IMG/VR virus record: IMGVR_UViG_3300010151_000092
Coordinates: 1 to 30,223 of that record
DNA length: 30,223 nucleotides
Direction: 5' to 3' (one strand)
Origin: a virus
The notes below the pieces were generated by a model, which had not been told where the DNA came from, did not search any database, and saw nothing but the letters and a program-made list of their open reading frames with translations. The translations under genes were made by a program, and so were the position numbers. Of the stretch, positions 29,618 to 30,223 are shown piece after piece. Every line of letters starts with the position of its first letter. Position 1 is the first letter of the stretch.

Positions 29618-29796
29618 TATTCAGACTCCTTTTTACTACTACTTTTATTTGTTTTTTCTAAATACTCTTTGGCCAACTTTGGGACCTCTTTAAGTTCGAC
29701 CGACTCACCTCTATTTAAGGCCTCCCAATTTTCTCTACCAAGGTCTTTATAACTATCCCATTGTGGAATAAATTTTTTTGATTTGTAACTTGCCAT
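29617..29796 (-). CDS. Small protein upstream of the tail tube gene
   Basis: A 59-residue basic protein, MASYKSKKFIPQWDSYKDLG then RENWEALNRGESVELKEVPK, with a Ser/Lys-rich end. The stop overlaps the tail tube ATG. Comparable small proteins sit at this place in related marine phages; the role is unknown, perhaps linked to tube or head-tail assembly. Confidence 0.6.
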   Translation of the reverse strand: MASYKSKKFIPQWDSYKDLGRENWEALNRGESVELKEVPKLAKEYLEKTNKSSSKKESE

Positions 29797-29815
29797 CTAT
29801 TAATACCTTATTAGT

Positions 29816-30223
29816 TTACGCGTATAATTCCTCGACTAAACACTTGAATTCTGCGGTAGCCGTAAGATAGTTCGGTCTTTCACTTTCTATATCATAGTTT
29901 ACAGATTCTAAACGGGCATTATGAAAATCATATGTATACGTCGCCGGGTAGACTGCAAACGATTTACCGTCTGAGGTTATTAAGAAATCATCCTGGCTTG
30001 TTATTAGCAATGGCCTTCTTGTAATAAGTATATCTTCGCCATCGCTAGTTAAGAAATTTTTACCATCGCTCGTTAAATAATATAAAAATAACTCAATACT
30101 TGCAGTTGCACGCCTCAAGATCTCTTTTAAGCGCTCGACCGTATTGACGCGATTATCTAACCCACTCCTTCTTGTATATCGACCAGACCGTCTTTCAGAA
30201 TACTGTATTTCAATAGTGTACTC
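29816..30223 (-). CDS. Virion protein, 5' end beyond window
   Basis: The open frame ends at 29816 and extends upstream without a stop to the window edge (136 codons visible), so the start is missing. It reads EYTIEIQYSERRSGRYTRRS at the edge, then VERLKEILRRATASIELFLY and a Ser/Asp/Gly-rich repeat (TSDGKNFLTSDGEDILITRR, ITSDGKSFAVYP), ending AEFKCLVEELYA. The three TSDG units are a short internal repeat. The position just before tail genes suggests a head-tail completion or tail terminator protein with an inserted repeat region; no family is recognised. The internal TTG at 30118 is not a likely start, since the frame continues upstream. Confidence 0.65.
   Translation of the reverse strand, partial: EYTIEIQYSERRSGRYTRRSGLDNRVNTVERLKEILRRATASIELFLYYLTSDGKNFLTSDGEDILITRRPLLITSQDDFLITSDGKSFAVYPATYTYDFHNARLESVNYDIESERPNYLTATAEFKCLVEELYA

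Overview
The window is most of the genome of a temperate, long-tailed (siphovirus-like) bacteriophage or prophage, not host chromosome. The DNA is AT-rich by eye and densely packed, with many ATGA, TAATG and TTGA overlaps and frequent TTG or GTG starts. The repeat-built structural protein, the FmdB-type zinc ribbon after the capsid gene and the coat protein type resemble uncultured marine phages infecting Proteobacteria; the host is not identified. Both ends lie inside minus-strand virion genes, so the window looks like one cut of a circular or circularly permuted genome. The missing part should hold head-tail joining and probably lysis genes; I found no holin or endolysin here.

Layout. (1) Positions 9356 to 1, minus strand: the late operon. 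It runs sigma-region-4-like regulator, terS, terL, portal, MuF-type minor head protein, virion morphogenesis protein, scaffold, major capsid protein (MCP), zinc ribbon, then a long repeat-rich tail or fibre protein. (2) 9357-9722: a divergent control region. (3) 9723-10849, plus strand: a short operon with the antirestriction gene ardA, closed by a strong terminator. (4) 10970-11760: a repeat-rich, probably replication-origin region. (5) 20543 to 11756, minus strand: the early operon. It encodes an HTH regulator, an excisionase-like protein, small proteins, SSB, a resolvase-like nuclease, an Nmad1/DUF1599 protein, a GIY-YIG nuclease with an RHH tail, a RecB/Cas4-like exonuclease, a C5-cytosine methyltransferase broken over two frames, a PP-loop (PAPS-reductase-like) protein, a primase and a RepA-type helicase. 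(6) 20666-22206, plus strand: an HTH protein and the integrase, opposite the early operon across a 122-bp switch. (7) 22207-22500: attP, containing a tRNA-Ser-like 3' end and arm repeats. (8) 30223 to 22501, minus strand: tail tube, tail-assembly chaperones with a -1 frameshift, tape measure, a tail-tip protein and two paralogous tail proteins.

The most unusual feature is the MCP gene. It is in three exons separated by two very small, ORF-less, sister group I introns (214 and 245 nt). P1, P3, P7, P8 and, for intron 1, a perfect P10 helix can be read directly, and exact removal restores one 289-residue reading frame. Other points of interest are an apparent AUC start codon on the long fibre-like gene, the A-AAA-AAG slippery site in the tail chaperone gene, a two-family iteron array, and operator-like sites shared between the lysogeny switch and the late/ardA control region.
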